Shown in pieces: positions 40,034 to 51,431 of a stretch of DNA of 64,000 bases (position 1 is its first letter; each line of letters begins with the position of its first letter). The stretch is from Rugamonas brunnea. Lineage in GTDB: Bacteria > Pseudomonadota > Gammaproteobacteria > Burkholderiales > Burkholderiaceae_D. The notes under the pieces are model-generated. The model was not told where the DNA came from. It made no database searches and saw only the letters and a list, made by a program, of their open reading frames with translations. Location of the stretch: contig NZ_JACEZT010000003.1 of assembly GCF_014042345.1 (NCBI RefSeq), positions 248,001-312,000 on the forward strand. The letters are read 5' to 3'. Position numbers and translations under genes: made by a program.

Positions 40034-40441
40034 ATGAATTCTTCCAATGAACGCGAAAGCTTTAGCCAGCGCCTGCAACAGGCTCTCAAGAATGCTCACT
40101 ACTCTCCCGACAGTCCCACCCGTCTGGCACGGGAATTTAACATTCGCTTCGACGGCCGTCCGATCACGGTCCACGCGGCGCGCAAGTGGCTGGTAGGCGA
40201 GGCGATTCCCACCCAGGAAAAGCTGCGCATGATTGCGCAATGGCTGGGCGTACCGGCTGAATGGCTGCGTTTTGGCGGACCCGAGGCCGGCGCACCGGCC
40301 AGCGAGGGCGGCAACGGCTTGTCGCGCTTCGAGTCGGCCGACGTCAAGCTGATCGCTGATTTGCAACGGCTGGACGAACATCACCGCCAGATCGCCCGCG
40401 AATTTATCCGGATGCTGGTCCGCGTGAACTACCAGAAGTAA
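40034..40441 (+). CDS. small XRE/HTH transcriptional regulator
   Basis: A 135-residue protein with a predicted helix-turn-helix in about residues 10-80 (FSQRLQQALKNA, SPTRLAREFNIRF, VHAARKWLVGEAIPTQEKLRMIAQWLGVPAEWLRFG). The pattern resembles phage-repressor-like regulators common in Burkholderiales. A short C-terminal helix follows (residues 100-135). It stands alone between A/T-rich gaps with no obvious target gene. Autoregulation through the palindrome at 39891 is possible. Confidence 0.75.
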   Translation: MNSSNERESFSQRLQQALKNAHYSPDSPTRLAREFNIRFDGRPITVHAARKWLVGEAIPTQEKLRMIAQWLGVPAEWLRFGGPEAGAPASEGGNGLSRFESADVKLIADLQRLDEHHRQIAREFIRMLVRVNYQK

Positions 40442-40762
40442 CAAACACCCATAGATTGTCCTGGACAAAACGGTAGCCGGACAGGCTGCCAACTCCGCAT
40501 AAATTTAAGCACACTTAAATCATCGTCGATTTTTATTCGGTCTCTTGCCCCTTGGTAAGGCCTTGGGCGGCCTTGCCCTGCCCGCATGCGCGTTCACTTG
40601 CGGTTGCGCTGTGTCATACGCGCGACACGCGCCCGGCGCACAATACCTGACAGACCATTTTATTTTTTGGCAATGACTCGCTTCTTTACAGCGCAGTTGC
40701 CAATAGTGGCTCATAATTGGGAAAGTTTCGCGTCGCAGCAGTCTTCACTACGGAGTCAGCAT
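40442..40762. other. gene-free gap with two inverted repeats
   Basis: No gene is recognised. ATTTAAG-CACA-CTTAAAT (40503-40520) and the AAGGCC-TTGGGC-GGCCTT hairpin (about 40557-40574) could terminate or regulate the XRE gene. An open frame from the ATG at 40673 leads into the small ORF downstream but has atypical codon use. Confidence 0.45.
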
Positions 40763-40945
40763 TTGAGCCGCCTTATCAAAAGTAACTACAGCAACGTCGC
40801 ACAGCTGAAAGACCTGATGACCGCACCGCCCATGACGGCGGCCCAGCATGCCGAAGTGATGCGCAAGCGCATCGCCCAGCGCCGCATGGTGGAAGAAGCG
40901 CGGGAATTGAAACAGGCCTGCGGCGCCCAGTTCGATAAACGCTAG
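40763..40945 (+). CDS. small hypothetical protein
   Basis: A 60-residue basic, helical protein (YSNVAQLKDLMT, AAQHAEVMRKRIAQRRMVEEARELKQAC) that I do not recognise. Codons in the last 45 positions show the GC-rich third base typical of local genes, which supports translation. The TTG at 40763 has GGAG eight bases upstream. An ATG at 40673 would add 30 residues, but those codons look non-coding. No domain, signal or membrane segment is seen. Confidence 0.5.
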   Translation: MSRLIKSNYSNVAQLKDLMTAPPMTAAQHAEVMRKRIAQRRMVEEARELKQACGAQFDKR

Positions 40946-41092
40946 GGTGTCGTGCCGGGACCGCCAGGACCCGGCAGCTGGTGCAGGGAGTGCTGTCGCC
41001 GCCGCAGGCATGCGGCTGGCGCGGGCAGGCTGACGCCGCGCAATCAAGATCCACCACGCTGAATGCGTTATGCCGGGAACAAGGGAGGCCGT

Positions 41093-41686
41093 TCAGGCGT
41101 CCGTCGAAGGCTTCAGGCCGTGCCAGCGGGGCGCCAGCGCGTGGTCGATGCCGAACAGGTCGATGACGCGGGCCACCGTGTGGTCGACCATCTCGTCTAT
41201 GCTTTGTGGGTTGTGGTAAAAGCTGGGCAGCGGCGGGAAGACGATGCCGCCCATTTCCGTCACGGCCGTCATATTGCGCAGGTGGGCCAGGTTGAACGGC
41301 GTTTCGCGCACCATCAAGATCAGGCGGCGGCGTTCCTTGAGTACCACGTCGGCCGCGCGTGCGATCAGGTTGTCGGACAGGCCGTGGGCCACGGCCGCCA
41401 GCGTCTTCATCGAGCATGGCGCGATCACCATGCCGTCGGACTGGAAGGAACCGCTGGCGATGGACGCGCCCACGTCGCGCGTCTTGTACACGACGTCGGC
41501 CAGCGCCTCGACGGCGCGCCGCGTCATGCCCGTCTCCTGTTGCAGGGTCAGCACGGCGGCGTCGGAGACGATGACATGCGTCTCCACGCCGGGCATGGCC
41601 TGCAAATGTTGCAGCAGCCGCACCCCATACACGGCACCGGTGGCGCCCGTGATGGCGATGACGAGCCGCTGCGGACGATCAGGCAC
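41093..41686 (-). CDS. ubiX: flavin prenyltransferase UbiX
   Basis: A 197-residue flavodoxin-like protein. Motifs are [64 protein letters not shown] and [22 protein letters not shown]. UbiX prenylates FMN to make the cofactor for the UbiD decarboxylase of ubiquinone synthesis. The start is GTG at 41686, overlapping the grxD stop by 8 bases. It is convergent with nothing on the left; the 147-base gap to 40946 shows no gene. Confidence 0.94.
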   Translation of the reverse strand: MPDRPQRLVIAITGATGAVYGVRLLQHLQAMPGVETHVIVSDAAVLTLQQETGMTRRAVEALADVVYKTRDVGASIASGSFQSDGMVIAPCSMKTLAAVAHGLSDNLIARAADVVLKERRRLILMVRETPFNLAHLRNMTAVTEMGGIVFPPLPSFYHNPQSIDEMVDHTVARVIDLFGIDHALAPRWHGLKPSTDA

Positions 41687-41990
41687 CGAGCAGGGCCTTC
41701 AGTTCGCCCGACTCATACATTTCATTCATGATGTCGGAACCGCCGATGAATTCGCCCTTGATGTAGAGCTGGGGAATGGTGGGCCAGTTCGAGTATTCCT
41801 TGATGCCCTGGCGCACTTCCGGATCGTCCAGCACGTTCACGGTGGCGATATTTTCCACGCCGCAGGCTTTCAGGATCTGGATGGCGCGGCCGGAAAAACC
41901 GCACTGTGGGAACTGGGCCGTGCCCTTCATGAACAGCACCACGGGGGTGTTGGTCACGGTCTCTTTGATCCAGGTTTGTACGTCGCTCAT
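41679..41990 (-). CDS. grxD: monothiol glutaredoxin, Grx4 family
   Basis: A 103-residue glutaredoxin with the CGFS active site ([16 protein letters not shown]), the [14 protein letters not shown] segment and the [19 protein letters not shown] glutathione-binding region. Grx4 proteins carry 2Fe-2S clusters to targets together with BolA. GAGGCAGCT lies before the ATG. It is the first gene of a two-gene unit with ubiX, overlapping by 8 bases. Confidence 0.95.
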   Translation of the reverse strand: MSDVQTWIKETVTNTPVVLFMKGTAQFPQCGFSGRAIQILKACGVENIATVNVLDDPEVRQGIKEYSNWPTIPQLYIKGEFIGGSDIMNEMYESGELKALLGA

Positions 41991-42132
41991 AGCTGCCTCA
42001 GGGGAAAAAAATAAAGATGCCTGTATTTTATAAGAAAACGGCCGGACGGGTATGCCGGGCCATGGCCCGGAGATCATGGTTTGGACCGAAATCCGGTATC
42101 TGGAGCGCCGCTGCGGCAAATGCGGGTATCCT

Positions 42133-42963
42133 ATGCGCATGCCAACTCCCCATCCCGACACCGCTCATTATTTCTGGCGCGATGCCAGCCTGCCGTTCAT
42201 CGAGGCGCGGTCTATTGTGGACGGGCGCAAGGTCCGCTACGCCAGGCATTCGCACGAGACGTTTTCGATCGGCGTGATCCGTTCCGGTCGGACCGACTAT
42301 TTCAACCAGTCCAAGCGCCAGTGCGCCGGCGCGGGCAGCGTGGTCGTGATGAACCCCGGCGACGTCCACGGCTGCAATCCGATCGCCGGTGAGCCCTGGT
42401 CGTACCGGATGTTGTATGTCGATCATGCCTGGCTGGGCCGCTTGCAGCAGGGGTGGGGTTTCAGCGCCAACCGGGATTTCCACCCCTTTGCCGCCACCAT
42501 GAGCACGGCACCGGCCCTGTACGCGGATTTCAACCGCTTTTTCGACGTATTGACGGACGAGTTGGCGGACCCGCTGCTGCGCCAGAGCGCGGCGGTGGTG
42601 TTTTTCGAGCAAGTCCAGTCCAGTTTCGATCCGGCCACGCGCACGGAGCGCGACGCCAACCACAAGCTCGCACGCGCGGCCGAATACATCAGCGACAACT
42701 GCGGCGCCGCCCTCAAGCTGGACGACATCTGCGCCGCGGCCAACCTGTCGCCTTCCTACCTGATCCGCGCTTTCAGGAAGCACTACGGCATGACGCCGCA
42801 CACCTACCTGCTGAACCGCCGCGTGCAGCGCGCGCGTGGCTTGCTCCAGCGTGGCGGCACGATCGCCGACGTGGCGTTGGCGACGGGATTCGCCGACCAG
42901 GCCCATTTCCAGCGCATCTTTAAACACTTCCTGGCGGCGACGCCGGGCCAATATCGCCGCTGA
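42133..42963 (+). CDS. AraC-family transcriptional regulator with N-terminal cupin
   Basis: A 276-residue regulator. An N-terminal cupin-like ligand domain (about 15-150: [30 protein letters not shown]) is followed by a C-terminal double helix-turn-helix (about 180-275: [72 protein letters not shown]). It resembles regulators paired with LysE-type exporters. The ATG at 42133 or 42139 is the start. Its 3' end overlaps the convergent lysE-type gene by 44 bases. Confidence 0.87.
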   Translation: MRMPTPHPDTAHYFWRDASLPFIEARSIVDGRKVRYARHSHETFSIGVIRSGRTDYFNQSKRQCAGAGSVVVMNPGDVHGCNPIAGEPWSYRMLYVDHAWLGRLQQGWGFSANRDFHPFAATMSTAPALYADFNRFFDVLTDELADPLLRQSAAVVFFEQVQSSFDPATRTERDANHKLARAAEYISDNCGAALKLDDICAAANLSPSYLIRAFRKHYGMTPHTYLLNRRVQRARGLLQRGGTIADVALATGFADQAHFQRIFKHFLAATPGQYRR

Positions 42964-43543
42964 ACAGCAGGTAGATGGCGCTGGCCGCCAGCAGCAACGC
43001 CATCGTACGGTTGAACAGCCGCATGCCGGCCGGATCGGCCAGGCGGCGCTGCAGGAAGGTGCCGGCCCAGGCCCAGCAAGCGATCGACACATAGCACACC
43101 ACGCCATACAAGGCGGCGAAGCGCCACACCAGCGCCGTGTCGCCGTTGGCGGCGAACGCGCCCATGCCGGCCACGGCCGCCACCCAGGCCTTGGGATTGA
43201 GCCACTGCATCGCCGCCCCCACCGCCAGCGACGGGCCTTTGCCGTCGCCGGAGAACGCCAGCTCGCCGTCGTCGCGCGCCAGTTGCCACGCCATCCACAA
43301 CAGGAAGGCGGCGCCGGCCAGCTGGGTCGCCCGCGTCAGGGCGGGCACCTGCGCCAGCAAGGCTTGCAAGCCCAGGCCGGTCAACAGCAACAGCGCGGTA
43401 AAGCCGACCGTGGCGCCGGTGACATGGCGCATGCTGGCCCGCAGCCCATGCCGCGCCCCGCTGCTGAGCGCGACGATGTTGACCGGGCCGGGGGAAATGG
43501 AGGAGGCCAGCGCGAAGGCGGCCATGGAAACGAGGATGTTCAT
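42920..43543 (-). CDS. LysE/RhtB-family amino-acid exporter
   Basis: A 207-residue membrane protein with about six hydrophobic segments. The family start SSISPGPVNIVALSSGARHGLRAS (P-G-P with the following G) and MQWLNPKAWVAAVAG are diagnostic of LysE/RhtB exporters. The transported amino acid cannot be read. It converges with, and overlaps by 44 bases, the AraC-type gene, which probably regulates it. Confidence 0.87.
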   Translation of the reverse strand: MNILVSMAAFALASSISPGPVNIVALSSGARHGLRASMRHVTGATVGFTALLLLTGLGLQALLAQVPALTRATQLAGAAFLLWMAWQLARDDGELAFSGDGKGPSLAVGAAMQWLNPKAWVAAVAGMGAFAANGDTALVWRFAALYGVVCYVSIACWAWAGTFLQRRLADPAGMRLFNRTMALLLAASAIYLLFSGDIGPASPPGSV

Positions 43544-43643
43544 AGTTAAAGTCTCCGGTGAATGAACGCTACCGGAGCGGACGATACGTGGCGGGGGCGC
43601 GGCTGTATTGAAGAAAATGACCCCACCGTTCAGGAAATAAAAA

Positions 43644-43663
43644 AAGCCACCCGAAGGTGGCTT
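43644..43663. terminator. terminator of tex
   Basis: AAGCCACC-CGAA-GGTGGCTT is preceded by A-rich DNA on the plus strand, which gives a T-rich tract on the minus strand after the stem. It follows the tex stop by 28 bases. Confidence 0.88.
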
Positions 43664-43690
43664 CTTGCTTGTTGCCTGACCGCCTGGCGC

Positions 43691-46039
<2,349 letters not shown>

Positions 46040-46104
46040 GAGGGGTGGTTCCTAAGCGGTCAAGCCCGGAATGATACGCAATCGTGGCGATTGCGCCAGT
46101 CTTG

Positions 46105-46122
46105 ACAGTCCAATTGGACTGT
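46105..46122. promoter_or_regulatory. perfect 18-bp palindrome between tex and the SNF2 gene
   Basis: ACAGTCCAATTGGACTGT reads the same on both strands and overlaps a TTGACA -35-like hexamer (46103-46108). It lies 66 bases before tex and 107 bases before the helicase gene. A dimeric repressor site is likely; no matching regulator gene is adjacent. Confidence 0.55.
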
Positions 46123-46228
46123 GCCCGCCCCTACGCGCCGTAAAGCTTGCTGAAGATTACGCAAACACGAAGCCGCGTATCGCGGATAATATTGCCTGTT
46201 GCCGTTTTTGAACCATCTTTGACCAACA

Positions 46229-49200
46229 ATGCGCCCTATGGATATCACCCGCGACGACGCCACCGATGCCCCAGCCGTACCGGCACGCCCCGCGCCGCCC
46301 GCGACCCAATTGTCGTACGCTGTCGCCACCTGGCTGCAGCGGGTGGATGCGGCCGCGCATCCCAAGGCCAAACTGCCCGCCGTCCCGGTCGATGCCGATC
46401 CCAAGCAGCCTCAGTTCCGTTTGATCTATGTGATGGCGCCCACCAGCGGCGGGCGCCACGTGGCCCTGTGCCTGTACAAGGCGCGCCTGCGCCCCAACGG
46501 CGACGTGGCCGCGGCCAGTCCCGTCAGTGAAATCTTCTCCCTGTTGTCGGCCCCGCCCACCTTCCTGGCACCCGGCGACGAGGACTTGATCCGTTTCTTC
46601 GTGGCCATGCGCAGCGGCGCCGCCTCGCAGACCGGCAGCGCCACCGAGCCGCGCGGCAAGATCGGCGCGGCCCTGCTGCAAATGCTGTCGGACCAGGAGA
46701 AATTGCTGTGGGCAAACTCCTGGGCCGACGTCGGCAATGGCCTCGTGTATCCGCTCAAGGCAGGACCGTTGCGTCCAGCCAACCTCGTGTGGCGCGAGGA
46801 AGGCAAGGGGCTGCGCCTGGGCTGGCAGGTGCAGGCGCCCGAAGGCGCGCGCCACCACGGCGCCGACCAGATCGACTACATGCTGCCGACCGATCCGCCG
46901 TGGTATATCGACAACCTGTCGTGCGGCGTGTTGCAACTGAACCAGGGCGGCGCCGCCATCCCGCTGGCCGAATTGCAGGCGCTAGTGGCCCAGGCGCCGT
47001 TGTTGACGGCCAACGACAAGGTGCGCGTGTCGCAACTGCTGCTGGCCCATGGTTTGCAACAACTGATGCCGCTGCCGCAACCGCTGCCCCAGCGCGTGCG
47101 CGAGGACGTGCGGCCGCGCCCCGTGCTGCTGCTGGACGCGGCCATGCTGGCCGATGGCAGCTTGCAGCGCTGGCATGATTTCGCCGTGCTGTCCTTCGAT
47201 TACGACGGCGAGCGCGTCTCGTTCGACCCGTCCCAGCGTGTGGTGCGCCAGCGTGGCGAGGTGACGGAAATCATCCAGCGCGACACGGCGGCCGAGACGG
47301 CCGCCCTGGAATTGCTGCAATCGATGGCGTTCCGCAAGCCGACGGCCCTGCCGCTGAGCAGCGTCAAGGGCGGCCAGTTGCTGCCCGGCCAGGCGGACTG
47401 GATACGCTTCGCCGGCGACGGCCTGGCCGCCCTGCAGGCGCAGGGCTGGAAAGTGGAGAAAAGCCCCCGTTACCGTTATGACATGACCGCCGTGGACGAC
47501 TGGTACGCGGACGTGGAGCTGGACAGCGCCGACGGCGGCCACGCCTGGTTCGACCTGGAGCTGGGCATCGTCGTCAACCAGCAACGCGTGCCGCTGCTGC
47601 CCGTGCTGGTGCAACTGATCCGCGGCGCGCCCAACGATTTCAACCCGAAAACCATGGACAGCCACGCGGCCGAGGACCAGATGCTGGCCACTTTGCCCGA
47701 CGGCAACCGGGTGGCGCTGCCCTGGGGCCGGGTGCAACCCATCCTCAACACGCTCGGTGAGTTGTATTTCAGCGACAAAATCAAGACGTCGCTGCGCATG
47801 GCCACGCTGGACGCGGCCCGGCTCGACGAACTGGCGCGCAACGTGGACTTGCGCTGGACGGGCGGCGAGGAATTGCGCCAGATGGGCGCGCGCTTGAACC
47901 AGTTCGGCGCCGTCAAGCGGGTGGCCACGCCGGCCGGCCTGCAGGCCACCTTGCGCGATTACCAGGCCGACGGCCTGGCCTGGATGCAATTCCTGCGCGA
48001 ATACGGTTTCGCCGGCATCCTGGCCGACGACATGGGCCTGGGCAAGACGGTGCAGACGCTGGCCCATATCCTGGTGGAAAAAGAGGCGGGCCGGCTGACG
48101 GCCCCCACGCTGGTGATCGCGCCCACCAGCCTGATGGGCAACTGGCAGGATGAGGCGGCCCGGTTCGCCCCCAGCCTGCGCGTGTTGCTGCTGCAAGGCA
48201 AGGATCGCATGGGCCAGTTCGACCAGATCGCCCAGTCCGACCTGGTGCTGACCACCTATGCCTTGTTGCCGCGCGACGAGGAAAAACTGCGCGAGCATGA
48301 TTTCCACCTGGTCATCCTGGACGAGTCGCACTACATCAAGAACACCCGCTCCAAGGCGGCCCAGAGCGCCGGCCTGTTGCGCGCGCGCCACCGGCTGTGC
48401 CTGTCGGGCACGCCGCTGGAAAACCATTTGGGCGAGCTGTGGTCGCAATTCCACTTCCTGCTGCCCGGCCTGCTGGGCGATGAGAAAACGTTCAACACCC
48501 AGTTCCGCCACCCGATCGAACGCCAGGACGACCCGCTGCGGCGCGCGCTGCTGAACCGCCGCATCAAGCCGTTCCTGCTGCGTCGTACCAAGGACAGCGT
48601 GGCCAAGGAATTGCCGCCCAAGACGGAGATGGTGCGCAAGGTGGAGCTGACGGGCGCCCAGCGCGACCTGTACGAAACCGTGCGGCTGGCCATGGACCAG
48701 AAGGTGCGCGAGGAAATCGACCGCAAGGGCGTGGCCCGCAGCCAGATCGTGATCCTGGAAGCGTTGCTCAAGCTGCGTCAGGTCTGTTGCGACCCGCGCC
48801 TGGTCAAATCGCTGCCGGCCAAGAAGCAGACGGCCGGCTCGGCCAAGCTGGCCGACCTGATGCAGATGGTGGAGGATTTGCTGGAGGAAGACCGCAAGAT
48901 CCTCGTGTTCTCCCAGTTCACCTCGATGCTGGAGTTGATCGAGCAGGAGCTGGAGGCGCGCGACATCCCCTACGCCCTGCTGACCGGCGACACCAAGGAC
49001 CGCGGCGCCCAGGTGGCCGCGTTCCAGCAGGGCGCCGTGCCGATCTTCCTGATCAGCCTGAAGGCGGGCGGCGTGGGCCTGAACCTGACGGCGGCCGACA
49101 CCGTGATCCACTACGATCCGTGGTGGAACCCGGCGGCGGAAAACCAGGCCACGGACCGCGCCTGGCGCATCGGTCAGGACAAGCCCGTGTTCGTCTACAA

Positions 49201-49354
49201 GCTGATCGCCAAGGGCACGCTGGAGGAGAAAATCCAGGTCTTGCAGCAGAAGAAATCGGACCTGGCGCAATCGATCCTGGCCGAAGGGGAATCGCAGAAG
49301 ATGGCGCTAACTCAAGAAGATTTGCAGCAGATCTTCGCCCCGCTGGTCGATTAA
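46229..49354 (+). CDS. SNF2/RapA-type DEAD-like helicase
   Basis: A 1041-residue Swi2/Snf2 ATPase. The N-terminal half (1-560) is poorly conserved and has none of the CxC SWIM zinc residues found in some relatives. The helicase core begins LRDYQADGLAWMQFL, with Walker A DDMGLGKTVQT (near residue 600), TSLMGNWQDEA, DESH (near 698), SGTPLENHLGELWSQFHFL, and the C-terminal lobe KILVFSQFTSML, ISLKAGGVGLNLTAAD, PWWNPAAENQATDRAWRIGQ. It probably remodels RNA polymerase or DNA-protein complexes; the specific target is unknown. A start at 46238 is equally possible. Confidence 0.92.
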   Translation: MRPMDITRDDATDAPAVPARPAPPATQLSYAVATWLQRVDAAAHPKAKLPAVPVDADPKQPQFRLIYVMAPTSGGRHVALCLYKARLRPNGDVAAASPVSEIFSLLSAPPTFLAPGDEDLIRFFVAMRSGAASQTGSATEPRGKIGAALLQMLSDQEKLLWANSWADVGNGLVYPLKAGPLRPANLVWREEGKGLRLGWQVQAPEGARHHGADQIDYMLPTDPPWYIDNLSCGVLQLNQGGAAIPLAELQALVAQAPLLTANDKVRVSQLLLAHGLQQLMPLPQPLPQRVREDVRPRPVLLLDAAMLADGSLQRWHDFAVLSFDYDGERVSFDPSQRVVRQRGEVTEIIQRDTAAETAALELLQSMAFRKPTALPLSSVKGGQLLPGQADWIRFAGDGLAALQAQGWKVEKSPRYRYDMTAVDDWYADVELDSADGGHAWFDLELGIVVNQQRVPLLPVLVQLIRGAPNDFNPKTMDSHAAEDQMLATLPDGNRVALPWGRVQPILNTLGELYFSDKIKTSLRMATLDAARLDELARNVDLRWTGGEELRQMGARLNQFGAVKRVATPAGLQATLRDYQADGLAWMQFLREYGFAGILADDMGLGKTVQTLAHILVEKEAGRLTAPTLVIAPTSLMGNWQDEAARFAPSLRVLLLQGKDRMGQFDQIAQSDLVLTTYALLPRDEEKLREHDFHLVILDESHYIKNTRSKAAQSAGLLRARHRLCLSGTPLENHLGELWSQFHFLLPGLLGDEKTFNTQFRHPIERQDDPLRRALLNRRIKPFLLRRTKDSVAKELPPKTEMVRKVELTGAQRDLYETVRLAMDQKVREEIDRKGVARSQIVILEALLKLRQVCCDPRLVKSLPAKKQTAGSAKLADLMQMVEDLLEEDRKILVFSQFTSMLELIEQELEARDIPYALLTGDTKDRGAQVAAFQQGAVPIFLISLKAGGVGLNLTAADTVIHYDPWWNPAAENQATDRAWRIGQDKPVFVYKLIAKGTLEEKIQVLQQKKSDLAQSILAEGESQKMALTQEDLQQIFAPLVD

Positions 49355-49404
49355 GGCCGAGGGGGCTATACTCGCGATGTTGCTTTATAAATGTAGTTTC
49401 ATCC

Positions 49405-50559
49405 ATGCAAACAGCTCAGGAACTCGACACAGCGCTGCGGGAGGCCCGGTTGAACGAGGCCCGCTACCGGCTGCTGCTCGAGCACAGTAGCGAAGTGAGC
49501 TGGATGGCCGACTGCGCCAGCGGCCGGTTGACCTATCTGAGCCCGGCGGCCGAGCGCCAGTTCGGCTACCGGCTCGACACCGTGCAGCCGCTGGCGGCCG
49601 CCCTGCTGGCCGATCTGCCGGCCCGGCTGGCCCGGCTGGCGGCCGGCGACCTCAGCCGCATGCGCGTGGTGCGCCAGTCCGAGCAGCCGCATGCCGACGG
49701 CCACCCGGTGCCGGTCGAAATCGAATCGACGGTGGTGCTGGACGCCGAGGGCCGGCCCGCTACCCTGGTCGGCGTGGTGCGCGACCTGAGCGGGCAGCGC
49801 GCGCTGGCCGAGCAGCAGAAGAAATTTGCCTCCATGGTGTCGCACGAGTTCCGCAGCCCGCTGGCCACCATCGACGGCGCCATCCAGCGCCTGGAAATGA
49901 CGGGCGCCCACCACGACGAAGCCACCCGCAAGCGTTACCGCAAGATCCAGACCGCCGTCGACCGCCTGCTGGCCATGGTGGACGATTATCTGTCGCCCGA
50001 GCGCCTGGCCAGCATCGGCCGCGCCCGCCAGCCCAATGAAATCTCGCCGCAGGCCCTGCTGGAGACGGCCACCGCCCAGGCCCGTGCCCGGCGCGCGGCC
50101 ATCACCGTGCGCTGCGACGGCTTGCCGCAATGGATACGGTGCGAGCCCGATGGCTTGCGCCTGGCGCTAGAAGTTTTACTCGACAATGCAATTAAGTACA
50201 CAAAACCCGATACCGCGATAGAATTGATAGGTAAAAAGGCAATGGAAGGCGGGATCGAATTCCTGGTGCGCGACCGTGGCGAAGGCATCCCCGAAGCGGA
50301 CCTGGCGCGCGTGTGCGACAAGGGCTACCGGGGCGCGAACGCGGCCGGCACCGCCGGATCGGGCCTGGGCCTGTACATGGCGCGGGCCGTGGTCGACGTG
50401 CACGGCGGCACCCTGGAGATACAAAATCTGCCGGAAAGCGGCGTGGAATGTCGGATTTGGTTGCCGGCCCCCGCCGCTGCCGGGAAAAGCCTTGCACAAG
50501 CACTAGGCAGCAGTGATAATTCCCCGATGCAAGTTCACTCTGCCGCGGGGCGGAACTGA
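49405..50559 (+). CDS. soluble PAS-domain sensor histidine kinase
   Basis: A 384-residue kinase without membrane segments or signal, so it is cytoplasmic. A PAS domain spans about 15-130 (RYRLLLEHSSEVSWMADCASGRL, YLSPAAERQFGY). The HisKA domain carries His147 in MVSHEFRSPLATIDGAI. The ATPase domain has the N box DNAIKYTK, G1 RDRGEGIPE and G2 GSGLGLYMAR. The ATG at 49405 is chosen; the frame open upstream runs through the helicase gene. The response regulator follows 37 bases later. The signal is unknown; redox or a small ligand via PAS is possible. Confidence 0.9.
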   Translation: MQTAQELDTALREARLNEARYRLLLEHSSEVSWMADCASGRLTYLSPAAERQFGYRLDTVQPLAAALLADLPARLARLAAGDLSRMRVVRQSEQPHADGHPVPVEIESTVVLDAEGRPATLVGVVRDLSGQRALAEQQKKFASMVSHEFRSPLATIDGAIQRLEMTGAHHDEATRKRYRKIQTAVDRLLAMVDDYLSPERLASIGRARQPNEISPQALLETATAQARARRAAITVRCDGLPQWIRCEPDGLRLALEVLLDNAIKYTKPDTAIELIGKKAMEGGIEFLVRDRGEGIPEADLARVCDKGYRGANAAGTAGSGLGLYMARAVVDVHGGTLEIQNLPESGVECRIWLPAPAAAGKSLAQALGSSDNSPMQVHSAAGRN

Positions 50560-50596
50560 GCACGATTGCTCACTCATCGGACCAAATGGCGCATCA

Positions 50597-51277
50597 ATGA
50601 CGCAAATACTCATCGTGGAAGACAATCTGGACTATGCCGAGGAAATGGCAGAGTTTTTGACTGAGCTTGAACACGAGGTGCACATCACCAACAACGCCAG
50701 CGAGATGTGGTCGGCCCTCAGCCAGGGCAAGGTGGGCGTCGTGGTGCTGGACCTGGGCTTGCCCGATGAGGATGGTTTCAATGTGATTCCGCGCATGCGC
50801 CAGCTGTATCCGCAGATCGGCTTGCTGGTGCTGACGGGCCGGGTGGCGTTCGACAACCGCATCCTGGGCCTGCGCCTGGGCGCCGACCATTATCTGACCA
50901 AGCCGATCAAATTCCCCGAGCTGGCCGCCCACATCGAGGCGCTGGACAGGCGGGTGGGCCCGCAAGATCCCGTGCCCGTGCCCAGCAAGTGGACGCTGCG
51001 GGTCTCGGCCCGCCAGCTGGAGCTGCAGGGCCTGGCCATTACGCTGACGGAAAAGGAGTGCAACTTCCTGCACTTGCTCACAATTAACACCCGGCCCGTG
51101 CCGCGCCAGGTGATCGTGGCCGGCATCGGCGGCGACGATCCCGACGCCGGGCGCCGGGTCGACATGCTGGTCTACCGTTTGCGCAAGAAGGCGCGCACCG
51201 GCCTGGGCCAGGACCTGCCGTTGCGCAGCGCCTACGGCGAAGGCTACAGCCTGTCGGCCAGCTTCAATATTTCTTGA
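50597..51277 (+). CDS. OmpR-family response regulator
   Basis: A 226-residue regulator. The receiver domain (1-115) has acidic residues near ILIVEDN, phospho-acceptor Asp52 in VLDLGLPDEDG, and Lys in HYLTKPIKFPEL. The OmpR-type winged helix (about 135-225) has LTEKECNFLHLL and DMLVYRLRKKARTG...LRSAYGEGYSL. It is the partner of the PAS kinase just upstream. Its targets are not visible; the chemoreceptor gene downstream could be one. Confidence 0.9.
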   Translation: MTQILIVEDNLDYAEEMAEFLTELEHEVHITNNASEMWSALSQGKVGVVVLDLGLPDEDGFNVIPRMRQLYPQIGLLVLTGRVAFDNRILGLRLGADHYLTKPIKFPELAAHIEALDRRVGPQDPVPVPSKWTLRVSARQLELQGLAITLTEKECNFLHLLTINTRPVPRQVIVAGIGGDDPDAGRRVDMLVYRLRKKARTGLGQDLPLRSAYGEGYSLSASFNIS

Positions 51278-51431
51278 CTTTTACTCAACTAAACCACATA
51301 TATTTTTGTTGCTTGTGGGAATATGTGAGTTTTCTCCCGCTATCCATCACGTAGTATGAACTTTCCACGCACCATCTAGCCGGTCCACCGGACAACAGAT
51401 GGGCGCCTTGTCCACGGCTGGGGAGTTCGCG

